Assembly: GCA_958296405.1 (NCBI GenBank)
Contig: OY282519.1
Coordinates: forward strand, 3,146,132-3,210,131
Reading direction: 5' to 3'
Length of the DNA: 64,000 bases
DNA from: an uncultured Pseudomonadales bacterium
GTDB taxonomy: Bacteria; Pseudomonadota; Gammaproteobacteria; Pseudomonadales; Azotimanducaceae
The position numbers were made by a program, and so were the translations under genes. The notes below the pieces were generated by a model. It made no database searches, had not been told where the DNA came from, and saw only the letters and a list, made by a program, of their open reading frames with translations. Positions 54,338 through 61,644 of this stretch are shown piece after piece (position 1 is the stretch's first letter; each line of letters starts with the position of its first letter).

Positions 54338-54473
54338 GTGGCCACTGACCAGTTCGGTGGCTGTGCCAGTCCCCATTTGGATGTGCGCCGCGCCAGACGG
54401 CGGTTGTGTCGTCCATCGCGTTCCGCTCTCGACCCGCCTACTGGCGCGTCAACGGCGGACAGCGAACAGCGCC

Positions 54474-54564
54474 GGAGAGGTGGCCGAGCGGCTGAAGGCG
54501 CTCCCCTGCTAAGGGAGTATGGGTTGATAGCTCATCGAGGGTTCGAATCCCTCCCTCTCCGCCA
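54474..54564 (+). tRNA. tRNA-Ser (anticodon GCT)
   Basis: The 91-nt gene has acceptor stem GGAGAGG/CCTCTCC, D-arm region TGGCCGAGCGGCTGAAGGC, anticodon stem-loop CTCCCCTGCTAAGGGAG with GCT at its centre, a long variable arm (TATGGGTTGATAGCTCAT), T-arm GAGGGTTCGAATCCCTC, discriminator G and an encoded CCA. This long variable arm and GCT anticodon define tRNA-Ser reading AGC/AGU. It is a frequent integration site for islands, and an integrase remnant follows 93 bp later. Confidence 0.95.
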
Positions 54565-54570
54565 ACCCAC

Positions 54571-54654
54571 TGTCCGTATCCGTCCGTAGTCTTCCGCGTT
54601 CTCCCTTAACACCTTGATTCGACGTGACATAAGTGCCCTGTCCGTAGCCGTCCG
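54571..54654 (+). repeat. Pair of TGTCCGTA-CCGTCCG direct repeats next to tRNA-Ser
   Basis: TGTCCGTATCCGTCCG begins at 54571 and TGTCCGTAGCCGTCCG at 54639, differing in one base over 16 nt, 68 bp apart. They lie between the tRNA-Ser 3' end and the integrase remnant. Such spacing would suit arm-type sites of a tyrosine integrase. They may also be leftovers of two att-site copies. Confidence 0.4.
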
Positions 54655-54657
54655 ATT

Positions 54658-55125
54658 ATGTCTACAAGGGTTGCATGCATCCGCGTCTGGGCCGGCACCA
54701 AGCTCGCGTTCGAGTTCCTAGTGCTGACGGCAGTACGGTCCAGCGAAGTGCGCCTGGCGACATGGGGCGAAGTGGACATGGAGGCCGGCGCTTGGACCGT
54801 TCCGGGCGAACGAATGAAGATGGGTCGCGAGCACAGGGTGCCATTGTCCGCACGGTGGGTTGACGTTCTGCGCAAAGCGGCAGGGCTCCAAATGGTGCCG
54901 ATCTAGTATTCCCCCAGCATCCGTGACAAGGTGCTCTCGGACGCCGCGATCGGCAAGCTGCTGCGCGAACGCGGCATCGACGCGGTGCCGCACGGGTTCC
55001 GGTCGAGTTTTCGCAATCGGGGCGCGGAGCAGACGGACTTTCCGCACGAAGTGCTCGAAGCCGCGCCGGCGCACAAGGTGCTGAACGCGGTCGAAGCCGC
55101 CTACGCCGCGCACCGACCGCCATGA
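54658..55125 (+). pseudogene. Tyrosine integrase remnant at tRNA-Ser
   Basis: The frame reads as the catalytic domain of a P4-type integrase: TAVRSSEVRLATW (first catalytic Arg), HRVPLS, and after an in-frame TAG at 54904, HGFRSSFRNRGAE (H-x-x-R) and NAVEAAYAAHRPP. The N-terminal half (arm-binding domain) is missing. The tail stops soon after AAYAAH, before the segment that carries the nucleophile Tyr. It is a decayed integrase. Its position right after tRNA-Ser suggests an integrated element has largely been lost or decayed. Confidence 0.75.
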
Positions 55126-55315
55126 GCGGCGCAGGGCGCTGATGGACGCTTGGGCCGCGTACCTGCCCGCGCAAGTTGGCGGTCAGCAGAACCGACGGAC
55201 GGGTGACGGTACCTAGGATCTGGAGCAAGCGCTCGTTCGCTGAAAGTGTGCTTCAAGGTAGAGTATGGGACAGCAATGGTCGTGGGCTGGCGTCTTGACA
55301 GCCAATCTCGCCGAC

Positions 55316-55534
55316 CTATTTGAGTCGATATGTGCCTGTACAGACGCGAACGAAGAGCTCTGTGTTGCCGTCGCTATTGCCGACGCAATGTTTCGAAAGG
55401 AAGTTGCGCGACGTGTTAGGGGCCCAGCTAACGCCCGCTTTACTGACAGCGGCTCGGTCGAACGGTTCGGCAAGCCGGCCGTCTTGCACAGCTTGCCGTA
55501 TCTCTTGGATGATACGGCCCTCTATGCGTTTCAC
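55316..55534 (-). CDS. Small hypothetical protein (72 aa), orphan
   Basis: From GTG 55534, preceded by a GGGAGG ribosome site, the product is VKRIEGRIIQEIRQAVQDGRLAEPFDRAAV...FLSKHCVGNSDGNTELFVRV. A short helical N-terminus is followed by a compact, Gly/Asn-containing core, the sort of small protein seen in islands near restriction or toxin-like loci. The GC content is lower than in core genes. I cannot assign the family. A frame extends upstream to 55561. Confidence 0.55.
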   Translation of the reverse strand: MKRIEGRIIQEIRQAVQDGRLAEPFDRAAVSKAGVSWAPNTSRNFLSKHCVGNSDGNTELFVRVCTGTYRLK

Positions 55535-55772
55535 GCTTCCCTCCCGTCCTGCCCGCAACACGCCGACGTCGAGAGCCGCAGTCTACCATCGGACCTCAAG
55601 GTGCAGGCGTCACGCGCGTCACGCCACTCAGGATGCTGAGGCCGACCGTATCGTGCCGATGAGATGGAGCCAAACGCTACCAGTAAGATGGCGGCCGAAT
55701 GCGTACCGAGTTCGATGGACTGTGCTACTCTGGCAACTGGCGAGTATGTCGGCTCGATTGCGTAGGGAATGA

Positions 55773-56117
55773 ATGAAAGGGAAGAAGGTTGTGCGGGGTG
55801 TCGTGGGTTTCTTATCGCTGTTGAGCACCTTTGCTGCGATGGGCGGATGGGGCGCCGACGTTGGTGCCCTTGCTATGACGTCGCAGACGGACGCCTTCAA
55901 AGTGTGCGAGGCGCTCAAGAGAACTGACGAACGCATACCGCTTTGCACAGTTGGCGAGGACGTCATTGACGTCACCATCTACACCAACGCCGGGGAAGCG
56001 CGTAAATTCTGCATCGGCGTGGCGGAAATGGTTCCTGGATTCGCTCCTTCCTTACGCGGGTGGCGTATTGTCATACGCAGTTTGGCAGGGACATATTTGC
56101 ACACTTGTACGATTTAG
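55773..56117 (+). CDS. Small exported or membrane-anchored hypothetical protein
   Basis: The 114-residue product starts at ATG 55773 with a short basic N-terminus and a hydrophobic segment (VVRGVVGFLSLLSTFAAMGGWGADVGALAM) that could be a signal peptide or TM. Two Cys-containing stretches follow (FKVCEALKRTDERIPLCTVGEDVIDVTIYTN and KFCIGVAEMVPGF), then a hydrophobic, possibly beta-rich end. The composition is AT-richer than in core genes. No family was recognised. It lies in the island between the small gene at 55316 and the IS remnant. Confidence 0.5.
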   Translation: MKGKKVVRGVVGFLSLLSTFAAMGGWGADVGALAMTSQTDAFKVCEALKRTDERIPLCTVGEDVIDVTIYTNAGEARKFCIGVAEMVPGFAPSLRGWRIVIRSLAGTYLHTCTI

Positions 56118-56251
56118 GTTTGCAGCTACTTGGTGATAGGTGAACGCGACTGTGGGCGTCAAGGGGCGCAATCCGCTGCGCAATGCGTTTTTGTCGCCGT
56201 AGACCACACCCAACGGCAAGGAGGATGGGGGGTGGCCGAGCAGCGAGGATT

Positions 56252-56525
56252 AGGGAAGGTCTGAACAGGACGCCGACGGCGGCTGACGGTCGGCGAAGGC
56301 GGCTTCGGCAGCGCCTTGGGCGCGGAGTCGCCGTAAAATGGCGCGGTTCCGACGCTTTGGCCGCCTTCCGGGCACACTGGCGCCGCGGTCAAACCGCTAG
56401 CCTCCACTCCGCGATCAGCAGGTTGGCGAAGCCCAGCAGCAGCGCGACCCGCTACGCGTTCTTGCGCAGCCCCCGATAGCGCACCTTGCCGCATCCAAAC
56501 ATCCGCTTCATGTATGTGCGCTGCG
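56252..56525 (-). mobile_element. IS5-family element, 3' end remnant
   Basis: The minus strand reads Y-MKRMFGCGKVRYRGLRKNA-stop-RVALLLGFANLLIAEWRLAV and ends at a stop at 56389, matching the C-terminus of IS5-type transposases with one TAG (probably from CAG) inside it. AGGGAAGGTCTGAACAG at 56252-56268 looks like a terminal inverted repeat of such elements. The rest of the transposase is absent here. A piece of an IS5-type transposase on the same strand lies at 59110-59545. Confidence 0.65.
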
Positions 56526-56640
56526 GTCGACCCGCGCCGCTGCGGGATTGTCCGGAAACGGTGCCTCGCGGCCCGACGCGCGAACGTGCGCGGAACCTAT
56601 GAGCAAGCAGGTAGGCGGCCTGGGACGTCCTTCAACCCCG

Positions 56641-56910
56641 TCAGCCCTGAGCACTTCCGTCATTGGCAGGAACGTCCGTCGAATCGGAGACGTCGCCGTC
56701 CGCGGCCGGCTCTCCGTCGCTATGGCGAACCCTGCGCTTCAATCGGCCCCAGTATTCCCGAACGACATAGCCGCCGGCGGCCAGAGCGCCCAGCGCACTG
56801 GTGATGACGAAGCCGGCGGAGCCAGGATCGACGTAGGCGTGAGCCGCGGTCGGCACGAAGACAAACGCGGCGGAGGCAATCAACAGATCGCGCCGAGTTG
56901 ATCTATTCAT
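56641..56910 (-). CDS. Small membrane protein partner of the sulfatase-fold gene
   Basis: The 89-residue product starts at ATG 56910, overlapping the stop of the upstream gene by 8 nt. It has a signal-like or TM helix (RRDLLIASAAFVFVPTAAHA) followed by YVDPGSAGFVITSALGALAAGGYVVREYWGRLKRRV, which includes a second TM and a basic end. The AYVDPGSG...YWGRLKRR pattern is common in small proteins encoded next to sulfatase-fold enzymes. A conserved partnership is therefore likely. Its role is unknown. Confidence 0.65.
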   Translation of the reverse strand: MNRSTRRDLLIASAAFVFVPTAAHAYVDPGSAGFVITSALGALAAGGYVVREYWGRLKRRVRHSDGEPAADGDVSDSTDVPANDGSAQG

Positions 56911-58471
56911 AGAGAAAATCCTCGTAGTAGGGTTTGCCGTACACACCCCGAGGCGTAGTTGCCGGCTTATGCACAGGCTGCGCATATCTTCGCGGCTTGA
57001 CGAGCGGGCTTTCGCCGCCAGACAGGCAGCGAAGCAGGGCGTGCACGGCGTCCAGAATCGTCATCCAGCCTTGGGCCGACGCTTCGTCGAACCAACCAGC
57101 GCATGTGTCGCGGGGATAGACGCCGCCCAGAATGCCGTAGTTGTCCTGGAAGACGAACTCCGGATCGTCCTCAAATTGTAGCCCCTTAGACAGGAACGGG
57201 CCGTGGTCGCCGTACACGAGCAAGATGGCATCGGGGTCATTTTCTTCCAAGTGCCGGATGATTAAATCCAGGTAGCCAGCTGCTCGTTCGCTATTGTTGA
57301 TGTATCGGCGTCTATATGCCTCGGGCTGGCCCGCATCACCATACCGGTATGATTGACGAGTATGTCCCGGTGCATTCAGGTGGGCGATCACGAATTGAGG
57401 CTTGTCGTCGACATTCACCTTGGTGATCTGCTCGGCGCTAAGTGCCGAGTCCTTCAACCTGTTAACAATCTCGTCTCCAACAAGAAGCCGGCAGTATCCC
57501 CAGAAAGAGAAAACCCGTATGCCGGGGTCCAATAGATTGCAGACGGTCTTGTCGTAGAACGTAATGTAGTTGTTGATATGTTGACCTTTTTCGTGCCCGA
57601 AATAGCTGTTTCTATAGATTGATGTTGTCTCGTAGCCGTTCCCGTGAAGGATTCCAAGGAGATTTGACGGGTTTTGACCAGAAAAGAGTTGCGGATCAGC
57701 GTCTTCACCTCTTGCAATCAACTCCCTTAGTTGTGACGAATACGCGTCCACGTCGAGCGCCAGGACGGTGTCGAGAGATTTTTTAGTGGGTACGGAGTTG
57801 GCGAAGAAATTCGTAAAGCGGCGGAAATTGATGTCGAACAGATCATGAAATTCGGTGGTTTCCAAACCAAGGTATTTCTTGAGCAATGCGCGTGGGGCCA
57901 TGGCATCGAACGAAACGAAATACAGGTTTGGTGTCTCCCGGAAGGAGATGTGCCGAATGTGCGTCGCATCTACCGTTGCGGGGACATCGCTGGTCTCCGG
58001 GCGCCCGCCGGCAGTAATCCCGAGGCCCAGCAATGCCGCCGCCGAGAGCGCAACGCCACCCCAGCGCCACTCGTCGATGACACGGAAGGCGACGAACAGC
58101 CCTGCGCCGGATCCGGCGCAGAGTGCAATGAGGGCGGCCCCGTTTCCGGTCAGATAGAGGTCGGTATGGATGATGTACGCCGTCGCAGCGCTGGCCAGCA
58201 CAATCAGCGACAGGACGGCGTTCGCTATGACCTTGTAGCGCACGAGGAACAGCGTGGCGAGCAAAAGGACGGTGTTGACCGTCCCGCCGAGTACGAGAAT
58301 ATCTCTCAGATCCGACTCAGAGAAGGCCGCCTCGGACGACGCATACGTAGCGGCAAAGGCCACCGCCACGAGCAAGGTAGCGAAGACGAACTTAAGCGCT
58401 GCCTTCTCAACGCTGGTTTTGTCCCCCCTTCCCGGGAATGCTGGTTGTGTTGGACGTATGAGAGGCTCCAT
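56903..58471 (-). CDS. Membrane-bound alkaline-phosphatase/sulfatase-fold protein
   Basis: Taken from ATG 58471, the 522-residue protein has about five TM helices in the first ~180 residues (ALKFVFATLLVAVAFAATYA onward), then an extracytoplasmic sulfatase-fold domain. Likely metal and nucleophile segments are NLYFVSFDAMAPRALLK, SVPTKKSLDTVLALD (probable Ser/Thr nucleophile region), FVIAHLNAPGHTRQSY and ILLVYGDHGPFL. This layout matches phosphoglycerol/phosphoethanolamine transferase-like proteins that modify surface polymers. GC is lower than in neighbouring core genes. It is followed by a coupled small membrane gene. Confidence 0.75.
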   Translation of the reverse strand: MEPLIRPTQPAFPGRGDKTSVEKAALKFVFATLLVAVAFAATYASSEAAFSESDLRDILVLGGTVNTVLLLATLFLVRYKVIANAVLSLIVLASAATAYIIHTDLYLTGNGAALIALCAGSGAGLFVAFRVIDEWRWGGVALSAAALLGLGITAGGRPETSDVPATVDATHIRHISFRETPNLYFVSFDAMAPRALLKKYLGLETTEFHDLFDINFRRFTNFFANSVPTKKSLDTVLALDVDAYSSQLRELIARGEDADPQLFSGQNPSNLLGILHGNGYETTSIYRNSYFGHEKGQHINNYITFYDKTVCNLLDPGIRVFSFWGYCRLLVGDEIVNRLKDSALSAEQITKVNVDDKPQFVIAHLNAPGHTRQSYRYGDAGQPEAYRRRYINNSERAAGYLDLIIRHLEENDPDAILLVYGDHGPFLSKGLQFEDDPEFVFQDNYGILGGVYPRDTCAGWFDEASAQGWMTILDAVHALLRCLSGGESPLVKPRRYAQPVHKPATTPRGVYGKPYYEDFLYE

Positions 58472-59109
58472 GACCTTCCTGTATGTGGCGCTCGTAACTG
58501 TAGAAGGAGATTCGTCCTTGACGAGTTCCCCGGAGGCGCCGAATAGGCACTGTGGCCTCGCGCCAGTCTTCAATCTACTTCATCCGGTGCCAAAGCTGCA
58601 AATCTCCCGCCCGAACGTACAGGGCCGGTGACGCTGCGGCGATGGTGAGGCTCGGCGCGAGCATCTGGCTGCAGCGCAGAGACACGGTCAAGTGGTCGTG
58701 GTAGCACGACCACTTGCCGCGTCAGCCCGCTGACCGATAGACGGCGAAGTCGCTGTCGTCGCTGTCGAAGGCCGCGTAGACCCCGCGCGACTGCGTGTGC
58801 GCCAGCGGTCAGGCGGCGATTGGCGGCGGCTTGTGCCAATGGCATCAGAAGTCGTCGTAGCGTTCTCTGCGGACACAGGAGCGCAAGGCCATGACGTCGT
58901 TTGCGCCGGCCTTGCTCCAGCGCATGCGGCTGCTGCTCAACGACCCGCCCTCCTGGACGCGACCTGCCCTTGCACGACCTAGACCCAGCACTTCGCGCCG
59001 CTCGGCGCGAGCTGCAGGAACAGGGTGTCGCTGTCCGAGAGGCGTTCGTGCGCCCTGGTCCTGCCGCTGTGCCTGGCGGTCCGCACCGGCGCCGCCGTGA
59101 ACTTGCCGA

Positions 59110-59545
59110 TCGGCGTTCTCCGTGAAATTGCTCCGCCTTGGCGCGGACCGACGCCCTTTCATTCTCCCGCAGCGCCGCCTCGCCGCCGGCCTCCAACTGC
59201 CGCCGCAGGCCCGGACGCATCGCCACCCGCCAGTCCACGTTCCGGCCCTATCTCTCCGGGCGCTTCTTCACCCCGCGGTAGCCCGCGTCTGCCCGGACGC
59301 GCCTCTCGCCGCCGTGCAGGAGGTGGTGCGCGTGCGCCACGTCCGACTCGCCTGCCCGTCGTCGCCGCAAAGCTGTGCGCCACCCCGTCTCCGCGTCAGC
59401 CCCATGTGCATCTTCATCCCGAAGTGCCACTGCTTCCCCTTCCTCGTCTGCCGCATCTCCGGATCCCACTTTCCCCGAATGGTTCTTCGTCGACGACGGT
59501 GCCTTCACGATGCTCGCGGGCCGCCATGCACACCAGAATCTACGC
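59110..59545 (-). pseudogene. IS5-family transposase remnant (frameshifted)
   Basis: The minus strand reads MRQTRKGKQWHFGMKMHMG, then in another frame SDVAHAHHLLHGGERRVRADAGYRGVKKRPER, an in-frame stop, and then VDWRVAMRPGLRR...ASVRAKAEQF. These are the mid-portions of IS5-type DDE transposases, with at least one frameshift and one nonsense codon. It lacks the C-terminus, which instead appears (from the same or another copy) at 56389-56514. No gene function should remain. The flank 58574-59109 holds no recognised gene. Confidence 0.7.
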
Positions 59546-59563
59546 ACGGAGAAACTGCGATAG

Positions 59564-59648
59564 GCTATGCCCTTAAGCCATGAGCGTGGCGCTCCTCATC
59601 GCAGTGGGGCCCAGCGCCAGCGGCGCCTACGAAGCGAAGGGGCATAGC
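59564..59648 (+). promoter_or_regulatory. Inverted repeat overlapping the ribosome site of the AAA gene
   Basis: GCTATGCCCTT (59564-59574) is inverted at AAGGGGCATAGC (59637-59648), with one extra C in the right arm's complement. The right arm includes the GAAGGGG ribosome-binding site and ends 1 nt before the TTG start at 59650. If formed in mRNA, the stem would hide the ribosome site. If DNA, it could be an operator or the end of the adjoining IS remnant. Confidence 0.4.
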
Positions 59649-59649
59649 G

Positions 59650-61014
59650 TTGGATCATCCAACGGACTTGATATTGCGAGATGTACGCTGCTTCGGTGGC
59701 GAGCAGCGTGGACGACTGCGGCCCATCACTCTGTTGGTAGGGGAGAACAGCACCGGCAAGACTACGTTCCTGGGCTGCTACGGTGCGCTCCTTCGGATGC
59801 TCTCTCCAATCGGCTTGCTGGATGAATTGCTGGATTTCAACCAAGAGCCCTTCGCCATGGGCTCTTTCCGGGACATCGTACGGTCACGTCGCGGCCCGAG
59901 TGGCCGAATCAACGAATTCCAGATCGGGTTTGCGCTTGACACGCGGCGAAACGACCTGCCATACGAATACTTGACCGCCACTTTCCGAGAGGAAGGCTCC
60001 CAGCCGACTATCTGGTGTTTGCGTTTCCAGTTCGACAGCGAGTCGTTCCTGGAGCTGCAACGAAACGACGATGGAGGAACCACCATTCAGATTCCAAGCC
60101 ATGCTTTGCAGAAGATGGACGTCCCCTTTGATAGGGCGTGGTTTCGGCTCACAATCTTGATGAGGGACTTAGACGAGGACAATCGCGCACTTCGCGCGTT
60201 ACCGGACCTGAAGCCCGTTTTCGAATATCTCCGTAGCATTCGCCCTTCCATTAGAAGCGACAAACGCAGTAGTTCAAGTCCGCGCCGTACCTTCGCTATG
60301 CCGAACCTTCCAGAACTGGTTCCGGTAGCACCGCTGCGCTCGAAGCCCAAGCGCACCTACGATCCGGTACGCGAAACCGCATCGCCCGAAGGCGAACACA
60401 TTCCGATGTTGATGATGCGGCTGGACCGCACGGACAAAAATCACTGGGATTCGCTGCACGACGATCTCGTCGAATTCGGCTCCGACGCCGGGTTGTTTTC
60501 AGACATCAAGGTGGGGCGTCATGGCAAGCAGATGAGCGATCCCTTCAAACTGCAGGTGAAGGTTCGCTCCGGCCCCTATGCCAACATCGTGGATGTGGGC
60601 TATGGCATCAGCCAAAGCCTCCCCATTCTGGTCGACATCATGGCCGGGAGCGATCGTCGGTCACGTCGCCGCGGGCACGGGCGGACATTCCTGTTGCAAC
60701 AACCGGAGGTTCACCTGCACCCTAGCGGCCAAGCGCAACTCGCCAGTTTGTTCATCAAATCCCTCAAGAAACACGGCAACCGATTCTTGATCGAGACGCA
60801 TAGCGACTACATCGTGGACCGCGTTCGCATTTCGGTGCGGCAAGGCTTGCTCAAACCTCACGACGTATCCATCCTCTACTTCGAGCCAAAGGGCAATGCC
60901 GTGAAAATCCACAACATGGGTTTGGACGAGAACGGCAATCTGGAAGGCGCTCCGCCCGGCTACCGCGAGTTCTTCTTGCGTGAAACTGACAAACTACTAG
61001 GATTCGCAGACTGA
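59650..61014 (+). CDS. AAA/OLD-like ATPase (DUF3696-type), possible defence sensor
   Basis: The 454-residue protein starts at TTG 59650 behind a GAAGGGG site. It has Walker A GENSTGKT (31-38), a signature-like segment near VGYGISQSLPILVDIM, a Walker B region FLLQQPEVHLHP (347-358) in which Gln replaces the usual preceding Glu, and a downstream ETHSDYIVDRV (H-loop style). This is the AAA_21/DUF3696 OLD-like ABC-type ATPase without a Toprim domain. It is followed after 37 bp by a PIN-domain gene. Base composition differs from that of core genes. It is the likely sensor/ATPase of a two-gene system. Confidence 0.75.
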   Translation: MDHPTDLILRDVRCFGGEQRGRLRPITLLVGENSTGKTTFLGCYGALLRMLSPIGLLDELLDFNQEPFAMGSFRDIVRSRRGPSGRINEFQIGFALDTRRNDLPYEYLTATFREEGSQPTIWCLRFQFDSESFLELQRNDDGGTTIQIPSHALQKMDVPFDRAWFRLTILMRDLDEDNRALRALPDLKPVFEYLRSIRPSIRSDKRSSSSPRRTFAMPNLPELVPVAPLRSKPKRTYDPVRETASPEGEHIPMLMMRLDRTDKNHWDSLHDDLVEFGSDAGLFSDIKVGRHGKQMSDPFKLQVKVRSGPYANIVDVGYGISQSLPILVDIMAGSDRRSRRRGHGRTFLLQQPEVHLHPSGQAQLASLFIKSLKKHGNRFLIETHSDYIVDRVRISVRQGLLKPHDVSILYFEPKGNAVKIHNMGLDENGNLEGAPPGYREFFLRETDKLLGFAD

Positions 61015-61051
61015 GAACCATCAGCCGGAGTGCGCAAAAGGGCTCTGTGAA

Positions 61052-61519
61052 ATGTGCATCATCGTGGACGCCAACAAGTTGGGCGAGTTTCTCCCTAACC
61101 CGCCCAGCGATGATGCGATGCCGATACACCATTGGCTGAGTCGACGCACCGGTGGCGGCGTGCTTGTGTATTCCACCGGAGGAAAGTTCGACAGCGAGTT
61201 AGGACGCAAGGCCCGAACGAAACTGGCCGATTACGCTCGAGCGGGTAGAGCGCGGCTCGTGCCCGCGGACCGGTTCTCGGACGATGCGGACCGGTTGCGA
61301 ACCAGCGGCCAACTTCGTTCTGATGATCCCCATGTGCTTGCCTTGGCCAGAGCGAGTGGCGCACGCCTCGTCTACACTGGAGACAAAAACCTTATGGCGG
61401 ACTTCAACAATCCGCACCTAATCCGCGGTCCCAGAGGCAAAGTCTACTCAAGCGCCTCCAACGCCAAGCTCCTAACTCGGTCCGCCTGCTCGAAGCCCAA
61501 ACTGGCGCAAGGTGCCTAA
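61052..61519 (+). CDS. PIN-domain-like putative RNase
   Basis: The 155-residue protein starts MCIIVDANKLGEFL. It has the acidic residues expected of a PIN-domain nuclease: D6, E49 in GKFDSELG, D91/D92 in SDDPHVLALA and D111 in TGDKNLMADF. PIN proteins cut RNA or DNA and often act as toxins. It lies 37 bp after the ATPase gene on the same strand. The C-terminus (KVYSSASNAKLLTRS) is disordered. The nuclease domain is supported by motif order only. Confidence 0.7.
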   Translation: MCIIVDANKLGEFLPNPPSDDAMPIHHWLSRRTGGGVLVYSTGGKFDSELGRKARTKLADYARAGRARLVPADRFSDDADRLRTSGQLRSDDPHVLALARASGARLVYTGDKNLMADFNNPHLIRGPRGKVYSSASNAKLLTRSACSKPKLAQGA

Positions 61520-61644
61520 CGCTCAGTCTGGTGTTTTGCCGCCATGCCAGCACTCTGTTCTCTGGAGCATCGCGCCCACTGGCCGAGCGATGTTGGGACG
61601 GCTCTTGCTGGCTCTCGATGCCAAGAGCCGCTTTCCCCAAATGT

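Noticed and set aside
54125-54473. 4.5S/SRP RNA upstream of tRNA-Ser
   Set aside because: The hairpin region lacks the GGAAGGAAGCAGCC-type SRP loop motif, so it was kept only as an unassigned stem.
59650-61519. PARIS or Gabija defence system
   Set aside because: The ATPase is OLD-like, but no Toprim or DUF4435 partner and no UvrD-like helicase is present; the partner is PIN-like. It is recorded as an unnamed ATPase-PIN pair.
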